Below, piece by piece: positions 36,101 to 46,933 of a stretch of 64,000 nucleotides of DNA. A program made the translations under genes and the position numbers. The stretch comes from Crotalaria pallida. Lineage: Eukaryota; Streptophyta; Magnoliopsida; Fabales; Fabaceae. The stretch is from the NCBI GenBank assembly GCA_037953625.1, contig CM075655.1, forward strand, positions 23,888,001 to 23,952,000. Reading direction: 5' to 3'. The notes beneath the pieces were generated by a model. The model was not told the origin of the DNA. It did no database searches and saw only the letters and a program-made list of their open reading frames with translations. The stretch's first letter is position 1; each line of letters begins with the position of its first letter.

Positions 36101-36634
36101 TACCAACAAGAACTTAAGGAAGCAGAAGGTATTGCAGAAGAAGAAAGAGAAAGGAACGAAGAAAGTAGCAGCAATAACAGTAGCCAGCTAGCATCAACAC
36201 CAACAACAACGTCAACTGCAACAACAGCACCACTACCATCAACAACATCAACACCAACAGCAACAGGCAAAAGATCCGATATCAATGCCACCACTGAAAG
36301 CGACCCTTCATTCACAGTAATTAATAATAGGAAAGGCATCTCGGAAAACCAAGCAACAAAGCATAATTCCATTTCTACAACCATTATGGCCAAAACCACC
36401 ACCAGCTCTGAGTTGGCAGCACCAGTATTGGACTCAATGCCCACCGATGACACGTGTCATCATAACAGCATGGTTACAGCGGAATATGGGACCGCTTCTG
36501 CTGGCTCTGACATTGGTTCTACTCTCATCAGATTTGGGACCACGACCGGTGATGTGTCACTTACCCTAGGGCTACGCCATACTGGGAACGTGCCCGATAA
36601 AAGTCCTTTCATTAGGGACTTTGGAGGCAATTAA
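22782..36634 (+). CDS. BEL1-like TALE homeodomain transcription factor (BLH2/BLH4, SAWTOOTH-like)
   Basis: Nuclear TALE transcription factor; BELL proteins bind DNA as dimers with KNOX proteins, and BLH2/BLH4 restrict KNOX genes in leaf margins of Arabidopsis. Exons 22782-24179, 26788-27179, 31248-31308 and 36041-36634 join in frame to an 814-residue product. The ATG at 22782 ([10 protein letters not shown], then [13 protein letters not shown]) matches BLH4-type N-termini; the frame upstream has no ATG. Gln/His/Asn/Ser/Gly runs fill the first 380 residues. SKY segment about 384-402, BELL domain to about 527, homeodomain about 577-639 with the TALE PYP (597-599) and WFINARVR. LxLxL motifs lie at 285-289 and 791-795. 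Intron 1 appears to be GC-AG. Assignment to BLH2/4 over other BELLs is by remembered similarity. Confidence 0.93.
24922..25146 (-). CDS. Hypothetical secreted Cys-rich peptide, antisense in intron 1
   Basis: 74 codons from ATG at 25146. A hydrophobic signal-like N-terminus ([16 protein letters not shown]) is followed by six Cys with spacing C-X4-C-X9-C-X8-C-X3-C-X2-C, then a basic tail. An AT-rich TATA-like stretch lies about 90 bases upstream on this strand. I recognise no family. It may be a chance ORF, but a signal peptide followed by six Cys is unusual for chance. It lies wholly inside the host intron on the opposite strand. Confidence 0.35.
   Translation of the reverse strand: MITMAFTAILFSILFFSTTRLSLEYYCDGDGCEGEVAFTTTCYVIYMIGGCLPFCWVCLNNQKKRPLLDGRIIL
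25569..25622. repeat. 18-bp duplication around a short A-tailed insert
   Basis: AAGATAATTGCATGGACT at 25569-25586 recurs at 25605-25622. Between them is TGACC plus 13 A. It looks like the footprint of a severely truncated retroposition or of filler repair. Confidence 0.7.
26245..26518. mobile_element. Stowaway-like MITE in intron 1
   Basis: 274 bp with terminal inverted repeats CTCCCTCTGGTCCTATTTAT and the matching GACCGGAGGGAG end, flanked by TA on both sides. These are the marks of Tc1/mariner-type Stowaway elements. Confidence 0.85.
26788..27179 (+). CDS. BEL1-like gene, coding exon 2
   Basis: Starts [13 protein letters not shown] after the acceptor TACATACAG, completes the BELL domain and enters the homeodomain ([17 protein letters not shown]). 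It ends in phase 2 before the donor GTACGT at 27180. Confidence 0.93.
27612..27808 (+). mobile_element. tRNA-derived SINE in intron 2
   Basis: An A-box-like TGGTCTAGTGG and a B-box-like GGCTCGAGTCTC form a pol III promoter in its first 70 bases. An A-rich end and an imperfect target duplication of AAAAATAACTTCTTT type (near 27597 and 27808) bound it. Confidence 0.65.
28128..28148 (+). repeat. 21-base poly-G run
   Basis: Uninterrupted G run in an AT-rich intron, flanked on both sides by TATTACATTCAT. It could form a G-quadruplex; its length may be uncertain from sequencing. Confidence 0.8.
28250..28815. mobile_element. Stowaway-like MITE (outer), same family as the intron 1 copy
   Basis: Termini CTTCCTCCTATCCTTG and GACAGGAGAGAG with TA on each side. 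Its interior matches 26245-26518 (ATTGAAAATGTAAA, CTATAATTATTATTG). It is split by the inner MITE. Confidence 0.7.
28352..28641. mobile_element. MITE nested inside another MITE
   Basis: Termini TTCCCTCCAACTCGAAT and GAGCCGAAGGGAG, flanked by TA (28350-28351, 28642-28643). The outer element's family sequence resumes on either side. Confidence 0.7.
29132..29210 (-). repeat. tRNA-like/SINE remnant
   Basis: On the minus strand TAGCTCATTTGGTAGAG resembles an A box and ATTCAAATCC a B box. It does not fold into a credible tRNA by eye, so it is taken as a decayed SINE head. Confidence 0.35.
31248..31308 (+). CDS. BEL1-like gene, coding exon 3 (61 bp)
   Basis: A micro-exon between TTTCTCAG and GTTCGT. 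Its first base completes a Pro codon, then it encodes [20 protein letters not shown], the loop and helix 2 of the TALE homeodomain. Confidence 0.93.
32892..33078 (+). mobile_element. tRNA-derived SINE in intron 3
   Basis: A-box-like TGGTCAAGTGG and B-box-like AAGTTCGAGCC. It ends GTGTACACC before an A-rich tail, with ATATAAAAAAAA on both sides as the likely target duplication. Confidence 0.7.
34534..34921. mobile_element. Stowaway-like MITE in intron 3
   Basis: The left end CTCCCTCCGTCCTTAATTAT pairs with the right end GGACCTTATAATTAGGGA. About 388 bp. Confidence 0.65.
35036..35311. mobile_element. MITE in intron 3
   Basis: Ends TTCCTTCCGCTTTGAACTAT and GATATTCTAAGTGGAGGGAG are inverted and imperfect, with TA on both sides (35034-35035, 35312-35313). 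Confidence 0.65.
35363..35642. mobile_element. Degenerate MITE in intron 3
   Basis: The interior resembles the two MITEs around it (TTTAAAATATAAG, TTTTCATTCTCAATGG), but the ends are weak. Confidence 0.35.
36041..36634 (+). CDS. BEL1-like gene, coding exon 4
   Basis: Starts [15 protein letters not shown] (recognition helix) after ATGTTTCAG. It continues with a Glu-rich and Ser/Thr-rich tail and ends with [19 protein letters not shown] and the stop TAA at 36632-36634. Confidence 0.93.
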   Translation, partial: VSNWFINARVRLWKPMVEDMYQQELKEAEGIAEEERERNEESSSNNSSQLASTPTTTSTATTAPLPSTTSTPTATGKRSDINATTESDPSFTVINNRKGISENQATKHNSISTTIMAKTTTSSELAAPVLDSMPTDDTCHHNSMVTAEYGTASAGSDIGSTLIRFGTTTGDVSLTLGLRHTGNVPDKSPFIRDFGGN

Positions 36635-36667
36635 TTAAACTTGCTAATAATTACATTATTATATTGT

Positions 36668-36850
36668 CCACCAAATATAACTCGGTTGGTAAAGGGTGAG
36701 CATAAATAAGCCTAAGATTCCGTGTTCAATTCCTTGCTAAATTGGACATGTTTCGATGTATGAGATGGGCGCTAGCTTAAGTGATTGAACAGATACTCTC
36801 CCAGTTTGGCAAGACTCGTGACCAGGTGGGTTCCAGGTCACGGGTATAAA
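36668..36850 (+). mobile_element. tRNA-derived SINE just after the BEL1-like stop codon
   Basis: A-box-like CTCGGTTGGTAAAGG (36681) and B-box-like GTGTTCAATTCC (36722), with an AT-rich end. It starts 34 bases after the stop codon and so probably lies in the 3' UTR. Confidence 0.65.
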
Positions 36851-37329
36851 AATATATATATTAGTATATTATATTATTATAGTAATAACATAATTAATAC
36901 ATATAGAGCTTGCTTTGTTATATTATTTTTACCAAAAGAATTACAATTTTTTTTTAACCCCTTTACTGCAATCCTCCCTCTTTTATGGCATTCTATGCAA
37001 GAAAATTGCAACAAGGGAGTACGATATGCCTTATGTCATCATCACTTATCATCAGCTACCTAGGTATGTAAATTAGCAGCTCTCGTGGTGATTGTGGTGT
37101 TTATAATTGTATAGTAGGGTTTTTCTTTTTCATATATGTACCTAATAATTAAGGTTTTGAACCTTAACTTGATAGGACTTGATCTACTAAATGGCAAATT
37201 ATTACATCCACTAGCAACTTCTTATTTATTGTAATACATGTCAACGAAACCACCAACTCTTTTTTTTTTTATGAGGAAAAGAATAAATTGTTTGAGTAAC
37301 AAGGATACTCAATGCAATACAAGTTATGA

Positions 37330-37580
37330 ACTCTATGCAATTTGATGTCAAAATTATGGAAGAGCTTCATGGATAAGGATAACTTGATTTGCCAAAAGTT
37401 TGGGTGGATTCAAGATGGAGATATGAACAATGCCTTTTTCATTCTTGTTTGCTTACGATAAAAAGTAGAAACAAGATTTGTGCTGTTCAAATTTATGGCA
37501 ATTAGGTTCACAATGTTGATATGTTTTCATCCAGATGAACACCAAATGAAGAGAAGGCTAATATATGATTGTAACCTCTT
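37330..37580 (+). pseudogene. LINE (non-LTR retrotransposon) remnant
   Basis: Read across stops and frames, the segment resembles the part of plant LINE ORF2 just before the RT core (WIQDGDMNNAFF, then KSRNKICAVQIYG). It is too short and broken to be functional. Confidence 0.4.
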
Positions 37581-37941
37581 ATATGTTTCCGAAAATGTGT
37601 ACCCTCAGAAGAAGTATCCATAAATATTTGGTGCAACTACTTTGGTGGAACAAGTGTTGTAGGTAGCATTACTTTCCCGAAGCAACAACAAATTTCTTGT
37701 GATTCATGATAAAATAGGCGTGCGTTGCAATAATTACATGATCTTGGAGGTGGTAAATTGTCCTTACCCAATCTCCCATTGCTCTGTGAAATCTCCTGTT
37801 TGACTGATTTGTATGTGGTGTTGTGAAGCTGCTCGACGAAACATTATAATCTGCATGACAATTTTTTTTATATGGCCTATTTCTTTGCAAATATATATTT
37901 ATATATTAATTTTTAAGATTAAGATTAACCTATTTTTTTTT

Positions 37942-37983
<42 letters not shown>

Positions 37984-38307
37984 AGTATATCATAGAGTTG
38001 CGTTCATCGCAAGAATAACATGCTCAAGCTATAGATCTATGAAAAATTAAACATGTTTTAGCAGGTAATTTTGATATTGACAATTTAAATTTGAAAGATG
38101 TACTAGCCATTAATATTTTGAGCATTGTGGACATGACTTGGTCCAGCTTCATTATCATGGGTTCCCTGAATCTTGATGCACCGATGTTGACTACTAATTG
38201 TAAAATTAGAATACAGTTAATAAATGTTAAAATATTTTGGAAATTTAAGATGTTATAAATATTAAAATCACTAATTAAAGAAAAGATGTAAAAGCAATTT
38301 AGTATTG
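37581..38307. other. AT-rich intergenic DNA
   Basis: No gene is recognised; a 73-codon minus frame at 37669-37890 has no family features. A (TA)n run lies at 37947-37981. The last five bases, TATTG, are the left target-site copy of element C. Confidence 0.6.
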
Positions 38308-38829
38308 TGTGGTAGACCGACCCTCGGCCTACCCTCTAAAAACTCGGCCGACCAGATTTCTCTAATCTAACAGGTCATGCCTATCCAGGCCGAGCGCTTG
38401 TCCTAGGACCCACCCTGGCAACCCAGAACCGACCATATGGGCCTTGCCCCCTAATGAGTCCGAGCTAGGGGCGCGTGAGCCTGACTTGCCAACAGGGATA
38501 AGATCTCCCAATACAGGATAAGGATGAATGACTCATCCCTTATCCTAAATGGGACACGTCAGCAGCCTTGCTGGACCTCCATACAGGCCCACAAGGTACA
38601 AAGCCACCCCTATAAATAGCTGTCTCCAACAAGGGGCTCTGGTACGTTCTCTCTCTCCCTAATTGCACATTTGCACACACCAGTGATTAGGGAAACCCTA
38701 GTTGTCCCAACTGGACATCTAGCATACCTAAGAAATCATATACTAACATCAGACTACTCTCTACCTCACTGGTCTCTCAATACCTTTGAGCTAGGGATAC
38801 ATCTGGAACACAGTGTCCTAGACACTACA
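38308..38829 (+). repeat. 5' LTR of element C
   Basis: 522 bp from TGTGGTAGACCGACCC to GACACTACA, related to 14247-14749. TATA box at 38611-38618. Primer site TGGCGCCGTCTGTGGGGA at 38831-38848. Confidence 0.92.
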
Positions 38830-38874
38830 TTGGCGCCGTCTGTGGGGAAGATAAACTGTCATTCCCACCCAAAA

Positions 38875-41800
38875 ATGGCAAACACACGAGGAAACGCTGC
38901 GAATAACTCGCGGGGTGCAAACCACCAGGCCGGAAGAAACCGCCAGAGACTGGAAGAAGGCAGCGCTGACAATGGAAGAGATCTCGAAGGAAGAAACCCT
39001 CCCCACTAGAGTATGCCTTCGCTAAGATTGGAAATCCCATCCCGCAGCCACCACTCAGTACCAGCCCGAACTCACAGTGGTCCATACACCGTTCACTCTA
39101 GACAAACAAACCCCAACCCCCCCAATCGTGTACCAAACCACGGCTCCGGCCGGTCCATTGATGTCCGTGTCTCCGGAGAAGAGAGGGGACACTCCCAAGG
39201 CCGAAGGGAAACCCAGCTTGAAGAAATAATTAAACAACAAGCCCAAATGTTGGAGCAGCAGGGAAGGGCCATAACAGAGCTCCAGCAGATCCACATGCAG
39301 GCGGTTGCCGCACGGGCAGTAGAAACAGCCCCGGTAACCATACCAGCCCAGGATCCTCAAGGCCCCATTGCCCTTCCCCCACCACCTCCAATAAATCCAG
39401 CCCTTGCAGCCAGTTATGAGACCAACGACATCGCTCACCCTGGCCACCCCTTTACTCTGCGAATCATGGCTTATGAGACACCCTCTGCATTCCTCGGCCC
39501 CACCAGTGTGGCGAAGTATAACGGGTTAACCGACCCCTTGGAACACATTTTATCTTTTGAAGGTGCAATGAACTTTTATGATGGAGGAGACCTAATGAAG
39601 TGCCGAGCCTTTTCAATGACTCTGCAACCACCCGTTTTGAGGTGGTACTCGGCCCTGCCTAGGCCAAGAACTCTGTTAACTCCTGGGCAGAAATGAAGAG
39701 AGTTTTTCTCAACAGATATACTGCTAGCTGCGTCCAGCCGAAGTCCGACCACGCACTAGCAGGAGTTATGCAACTCCCAGAAGAACCCTTGAGAGAATAC
39801 CTCTCTCGCTTCCACTCGGAGGCAGGATCAGTTCCAAATCTCGAACCAAGCTTCTCAGTCTTTCTCTTCACACAGGGACTTCGGAACGGAGACTTCAAGA
39901 ATTCCCTAGTGGGAAAGCCTCCAAGGGATATGGCAGAATTGAGGCACCGATCTACCAAGTTCATAAATTTGGAAGAATTCAGCAAATGGCAGAAACACAG
40001 AAAAAGGCGAGAGAGGTGAGAATTCATCTCAAGGAAGGCCGAGAAGAGACGACAGGAGGGAGGATAGAGGAAGAGGACCCAGGGGTGATAGCAGGTTTGG
40101 CGTCATCCGACCCAAGTTCGACGAGTATACCCCTCTCACGGTCCCAAGAAGTCAGATCCTGCAAGAAACAATGCAGACCGACCTTCGGATGATTGAAAGA
40201 CCTCCCCCATTGAAAAGAAGTCAGCGCCAGGATCGTTCCAAGTTCTGCTCGTACCACAGAGGTTACGGGCATACTACGAACGAGTGCACCTGGCTAAGAG
40301 ATGTGATTGAACAATTGATAAGAGATGGCAAGTTACAACAGTATGTCAGGGAGGCACTCAACCGACATGCTCGGAGAAGGACCCCATCCCCGGACAGAAA
40401 TGCCCGACCCTCAACTAGACAATCCGACCACCACGCCAGCCAGCAACAACCAACCAACCCACAAAGAATAGCTATGGTAGAAGTAGCCACAGACCAGTCC
40501 CCGCAGAACCTCAGAGTTAATACCATAGCTGGAGGTTTTGCGGGAGGAGGAGAAAACAGATCTGATAGAAAAAAATACATCAACCAAGTGCTTGCCATCC
40601 ATGACCATCCGATCCGCAAAAGAACTGCAAAGAGTGTCCCCATCTGTTTCTCGGATGAGGATCTTGAAGGAATCATCTCGGGTCACAACGACCCGATGGT
40701 CATTACTGCTCTGATAGGCAACTATGAGGTTGCCAGGATATTTGTCGACCAAGGGAGTTCGGCAGATATCATGTTCCTAAATCTTTTTGAAGCTTTGAAG
40801 TTAAAAACCTCTGACTTGACCCCTTTCGAGGGGAAGTTGATCAGCTTTACAGGGGACTCGGTGGTCCCCAAAGGACACATCCAACTTCCCGTGACACTCG
40901 GGAATCACCCCTCAGCAAGAACCGAGATCATCAAGTTCCTGGTCGTCGACTACCCATCAGCTTATAATGCCATCCTCGGAAGAACATGCTTGCAGGCTTT
41001 CGGGGCGGTCGTCTCAACCATTCATCTGACCATGAAGTTCGAAGGATCTGACGGCACTGTTGTTGCCATCAGGGCCGAACAAGAAAAGGCTAGACTATGC
41101 TACAACGCTAGTCTAGCGAAACTCAAAAACCCCGAGGAGACCCAACCCAAGTTAAGTTTGAACAGAGGTAATGTACTCTTGGCGGACCTAGATGTCAGGT
41201 CCGAGCTGGACGACACAAGACCAACCCCCCAGGGTGAATGGGAGTTCATTGTTTTGGATGAAGAAATTCCGAGCAGGAAAGTAAGGCTAGGAATAAACCT
41301 GTCAGAAAGTATACGAGCAGAAATGCTCGAACTTTTGAAGAAAAACAAAGACCTGTTTGCATGGACCTCGGCGGATATGCCGGGGATTGACCCAAACTTC
41401 ATATGTCATCGCCTCAGCATCAACCCGACCACCAAGCCGGTCGCCCAGAAAAAGAGAAGAGTGGGAACAGAGAAGGCTGCAATCATTGAGGAGAAGGTGG
41501 CCGAGCTCCTCTCGGCCGGATTCATTAGGGAGGTCAATTACTCGGATTGGCTCTCAAACACAGTACTAGTCAAAAAATCAAATGGGAAGTGGCGCATGTG
41601 CGTCGACTACACCGACTTAAACAAAGCCTGCCCGAAAGATCAGTATCCCCTCCTTATCATTGACAAGCTTGTGGATAACTCTTCTGGGTACCAACTCCTC
41701 TCTTTTATGGATGCATATTCAGGGTACAACTAGATCCCAATGTACCCTCCTGATCAGGAGAAAACGACCTTCATCACCGAAAAGGCCACTTACTGTTACA

Positions 41801-44318
41801 CGGTCATGCCTTTCGGATTGAAAAACGCTGGCGCGACTTACCAGCGGATGATGAACAAGGTCTTCTCGGGTTTGATTGGTCCTACCCTTGAGGTATATAT
41901 AGATGATGTGATAGCCAAGAGCAAAAGGAAGGAAGACCATCCCCATGATCTAGCAACCATCTTGGATAGAATCAGAATGTACAACATGCGCCTTAACCCC
42001 GACAAATGCACTTTCGGGGTTCCGGCCGGGGCTTTTTTAGGTTTCATGCTTACGGAAAGAGGCATCGAGGCCAACCCAGAGAAATGCCAGGCTATCTTGA
42101 ATATGCGTAGTCCATCTAATGTGAAAGAAGTTCAGAGGTTAACTGGTCGGATGGCAGCCCTCTCAAGATTCCTCCCTCAAGCAGCCAAGAGAGCACTCCC
42201 GTGGTACCAACTACTAAGAAAAAACAAAAATTTCCATTGGAATGACTCTTGCGAACAAGCGTTTGTTGAACTTAAGGAATACCTCTCAGCCCCCCCTGTC
42301 CTCGCAAGTCCTCGGGAAGGGGAAACCCTGTTTTTGCATCTGTCTATTGGAGAAACATCTGTTAGCTCGGCCCTGGTCAGGGATGACTCGGGGACCGAGA
42401 AGCCTATCTACTTTGTCAGTAAGGCCCTCCAAGGACCTGAAACAAGATACTCCAAGATAGAAAAACTTGCCTTTGCTCTGATAGTTACTGCTAGGAGACT
42501 CCGACAGTACTTTCAGAACCACCCCATTGTGATCAGAACAACTCAGCTGATAAGACAGGTACTTCACCGACCTGACTTAGCTGGAAGAATGGTCTCATGG
42601 TCCGTCGAGCTGTCAGAGTTCGATGTAACCTTTGAGCCAAGGAGAACTCTCAAGTCCCAAATTTTAGCGGATTTTATTTCAGAACTATCAGACTCGGACC
42701 ATCCCAACAAGGTCCAACTTTGGAAGATTTATGTTGATGGTTCCAGCCACAGTAAGGGGGCTGGGGCCGGGATAATTCTTGAAAATGCCGAGGGCCTCAG
42801 TGTAGAATATTCTCTCAAGTTTGAGTTCCCCACCTCAAACAATCAGGCGGAATATGAGGCGGTGTTGGCCGGTTTGCGGATGGCCCATCAAATGGGGGCT
42901 TCGGAAATCGAAGTTTTCAGTGATTCACAGTTAGTTGTTTCACAGGTCAACGGGGAGTTTCAGGCTAAGGAACCAATTCTCCAAAAATACCTGGAACAAG
43001 TCAAAACCCTTTCAGACCTTTTTTCACAATTTTCCATCACTCATATCCTGAGAGCCTCCAATGGGCGAGCTGACATCTTATCTAAGCTCGCTAGCACCAA
43101 AGGCCCTGAAAACAACAAGAGTCTAGTTCAAGAAACTGTCCATCAGCCGAGCGTGGTTCTGGCAATATCTTTAACCACCGACTGGATGGACCCCATCAAG
43201 CAATATCTTAAATACCAAGTTTTGCCGACCGACCCTTCTCAAGGAAAGAAGATAGCCAAGCAAGCTGCCCAGTATGCCATGATCGGTGACACCTTGTATA
43301 AATGAGGAATGGACTCCCCTATGCTGAAGTGTCTAGACCCTGCTGAGGCTGACCTAGTGTTGGCCGAGGTTCATGAAGGAATTTCGAGCCATCATGTAGG
43401 TGCAAAAGCTCTAGACCGCAAGGTACTCCGAGCAGGCTATTACTGGCCCACTCTTCTAAGCGATGCTTCAGAACATGTCAAAAGGTGTAAGTCTTGTCAA
43501 TTCCACGGAAAGGTCTTCCAACGACCCCCGACGGAGCTCCACTCAATGATCGCACCATGGCCCTTCTATTAGTGGAGCATGGACATTATCGGGAAATTCA
43601 AAACAGCTCCGGGACAACTAAAGTTTGTTGTAGTCGCAGTTGATTACTTCACAAAATGGGTCGAAGCCGAGGCTTTGGCCACAATCTCTTTAGCCAAAAT
43701 CCAAAAATTCTTCCTCAGACAAGTCATTGCTCGCTTCGGTGTCCCGCACACTCTCGTAACCAATAATGGCACACAATTCACTACCATGGTTTTCCAAGAG
43801 TTGGTCGACCACTTTCATATCACCCACCATTTTTCATCGGTCGAGCATCCGCAGACGAATGGACAGGCTGAAGCAGTGAATAAAATTATCATTGATGGGA
43901 TGAAGAAAAGATTGTTGGAAGCCGAGGGGTCATGGGCTGACCTCCTTCCAGAGGTACTATGGTCGATCCGAACGACCATACACACCTCGACAGGAGAAAC
44001 CCCATTTCGACTAACCTAGGGTTGTGAGGCTGTGCTACCTATTGAAACTCGGATTCCCACCTTCCGAGTATCTGAACGTCCAGTGGAGGTGAATGATGGT
44101 TTGTTAAAGGAAGAGTTAACTCTCAGCGATGAGATCCGATCCCTCGCGGCTGACCGAGAGAAAAAGGCAAAAGAAAGACAGTCCCAAGAATACAACAAAT
44201 GGGTGGTTCCAAGAAGCTTCGCTGTTGGAGATCTGGTCCTCAGGCGAGCCGACATCGGCTTGAAAAATTCAAAAGAAGGAAAATTGGCAAGGAATTGGGA
44301 AGGCCCCTACAGGGTCGT
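38875..44318 (+). pseudogene. gag-pol of element C, five stops, interrupted by element D
   Basis: One frame runs from the ATG at 38875 through gag, protease (VDQGSSADIMF near 40750), RT (YIDD near 41900), RNase H, archaeal-type RNase H (about 42730-43100) and integrase. It has TAG at 39007, TAG at 41731, TGA at 43303, TAG at 43570 and TAG at 44017, plus two opposite frameshifts near 39680 and 40010 that cancel. In integrase the second catalytic Asp is replaced by Asn (AAT at 43762-43764; TNNGTQF against TDNGTQF in element A). The last codons resume at 54434 after element D and end at 54537 (WNATKLKPYYS). gag and pol share a frame, as is usual for Tat. Confidence 0.9.
44314..44318. repeat. Target-site duplication of element D
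   Basis: GTCGT here and at 54434-54438, directly outside the two LTRs. Confidence 0.92.
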
Positions 44319-45443
44319 TGATCGAGGCCGTACCCGATACAAATAAAAATAGTTTAAATATAGTACTAGGAAGTGACTCCTAGGTCGTCTCCCAAGGAAT
44401 ATCTTATCAAGCAAAAGGTCGAACACATAGTATGCATAGAAAACAGGGGGGTTTTTTTTTTGTATTGAATATTGAATAATTGAAATCAAAACAGAATTAA
44501 ATCAAAACGAAGAAACAGATAAGGAAAAGCGGATAAACCCCTTTGGCTCGCGTTCACAACTCTATCATCGGTCACAAAAGATCAATTTCTTTCCTCTTCA
44601 CTGTCCAACTCGTGAGAACTAAATACTAAGCGAAAATTCAATTCTCACCCCAAAACCCAAACCTCTAATTAAGCATTAAAAGCCAAAGCATGGAGTTTTT
44701 ACGAGTTTGCATAAATTAAGCATTCATACACATGGATTATCTCTATATAATGGAACTAAGCGAACCATAACATATCAATAAGCATGAAAACAGTGAATAA
44801 AAACGAAATAGCATTAAGAACAAAACCTCAAGAGTATGTGATACATTACCAAAGGGATTTAACCTAAGAGTTTAGCCTTCCATGAAGAAAAATACCAAAA
44901 ACGTGTAGAAAAGGGAAGAGAGAGAAACCCTAGCAGCCTCCACAAGCTTGGAGAGCAAAACTAAGCCTTCTCTATGAGAGAGAATGTAAAAAACGTGAAT
45001 GGAAGGTCTCTCCAGGTTTACACGAATTTGGCTTTTTAAATCACAAAACGGGCCTAAATCATGGGCCCAAATCCTAAGGAAAGCTTAATCTCTAAATTAA
45101 ATCTAAAAAAAAATATCTTATAGATAAAATCTAAATCTTAAAAGATATAACTAAATCTCAACTAATCCTAAAGATAGATTACAATCTTCACTTCATCATA
45201 TATCTTCTCTTCCAAAATTAAATCTTCATTCCCAAAATGTCCAAAAAGCCCTTGTGCCAAATATGACCTGAAAATAGAAATAGAATTAATTAGGCTAAAT
45301 AATCCCAAATTAAACAATATTCAGAATAATAGTCCAATAAACTCTAAATCACTAAATCAAGCTAAACAATGTCAAATAGGCAACAAGTATCAATAATAGG
45401 AGTAAAATAATGCAAGGAAAAATGGGAAATAAAATGCTCATCA
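44319..45443 (-). repeat. 3' LTR of element D
   Basis: 1125 bp with TGAT...ATCA ends. A minus-strand TATA-like TTATATAGAG lies at 44741-44750. It includes a G6T10 run where the other copy has G4T10. Confidence 0.95.
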
Positions 45444-46098
45444 AATACCCCCACACTTATCCTTTTGCACTCCTGGGCAAAACTAAGAATTAGGACTGAG
45501 AAAATCAATATGCACCAAAGTGAATCCTGTAACAAGATTACTAAAACTAATGAATGCAAACCTAAGAGATTACATACTTCACAATGAATTCTAGGAAATG
45601 CAAAGAAATGGGCAAAATCGAGCACATGAAGAAAATAAGGACCAAAGAATCAAGGCATTCATGAACATCATCCAATTATTTCAAATATGCAAAGAAAACC
45701 AATGACATCAAGAGGGTAGTCACAAAGATGATAGAAACTCACAAGGATCACTCAATAGTGTTTACACTCAAGTGTTTAAGGTTAATCAGTGTTTACACTC
45801 AAGGCACATCATGAAAAACAAACACAACCATAAGCTTGACAAGCCTCTAACATCAACAATCAATACACATGCACATTAAGATCAAAAGGTCTTTTCAGGG
45901 TTGTAATGGGGCCAAGGACAGGGTAGGATAAAAATATGGGAAATGTAGCTAAAACCCAGGGAATAGAGGAGCAATGGGGAACAAGTAAAAAAAAATAAGC
46001 ACAATCCACCCCAAAATGAAATGATAAACATAACAACAACCTCTAATTCCAATCCTCTATGCCTCAATCAACCTTTTATTCCATTTTTTTTCTTTTTT

Positions 46099-46130
<32 letters not shown>

Positions 46131-46933
46131 TGAATTGCATTACATTGCAGAACTTCATGAACGAAAGAAAAGAAGAAACAACAAAAATGGCATAATGAGA
46201 TAAAGCCATAATTACATCATCGACCATAGAGGCAAAACCCAGAACTCACAAGAGATGAAGAACAAAGCACCCTCGCTTACTTAATACCCATTCCCAAAAC
46301 AATTCCAAAGCTCCAACATTCCCTAAGGTTAGGACAATCATGGTTTTTCAGTCATAGGCTTGTAATGAGCTAAAGAACAAAGAAAAGGGATATAAAGGCT
46401 CAAAGGGGCTATCAAAGGATAAATTCATTCAAGGTAGGCTCATATGGCTAGTGGCTTATTCAAGAAAAAAACAATGCCTAAATCATTTCAAAATGTGCAT
46501 GGGAATATCAAGTATCAACAAGAGTTAAGCCAAGTTCTAGAGTGCAAGTAATCCAGAGTGCAATCACACATGAAAGAAAAATTAGGTGGCATATATAGCA
46601 ATCCACCCACAATTAAGGCTCAAATCCTCACAAAAGGGACAATTCTATCACAGTGTTACCACCTCTTAATTATCAAAAGCAACTTTACACACAGAAATGC
46701 ATGAATTCAGACACAAGATACCAAGACTCTACTAAAATGAAGCAAAAACATGCAAGAAAATGCCCAAAACTTAGCAAAACCTAAAAAATCAAAGCAAAAA
46801 TATGCAACCTAAACTACTCTCCCCCCACACTTAAATCACACATTGTCCTCAATGTAACACAAATAGCAGAATCAGACAGATATAGACAAGTGCAATAAAA
46901 AGAGTAAGGAAGGAGAAAAGAAGACTCCCTAAA
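45444..46933 (-). other. Long untranslated region of element D with two PPT-like tracts
   Basis: 1.49 kb without a gene, where some Athila members carry an env-like frame. On the minus strand AAGTGTGGGGG occurs at the LTR border (about 45448-45460, the PPT) and again right after pol as AAGTGTGGGGGGAG (about 46821-46834). A TTC repeat lies at about 46102-46123. Confidence 0.75.

Noticed and set aside
37669..37890. 73-codon minus-strand frame downstream of the gene
   Set aside because: No recognisable domain; it lies next to LINE debris in AT-rich DNA.
14247..38829. Composite transposon formed by the two Tat elements around the BEL1-like gene
   Set aside because: LTR retrotransposons do not mobilise as pairs, and the two copies have different LTR lengths and separate target sites.
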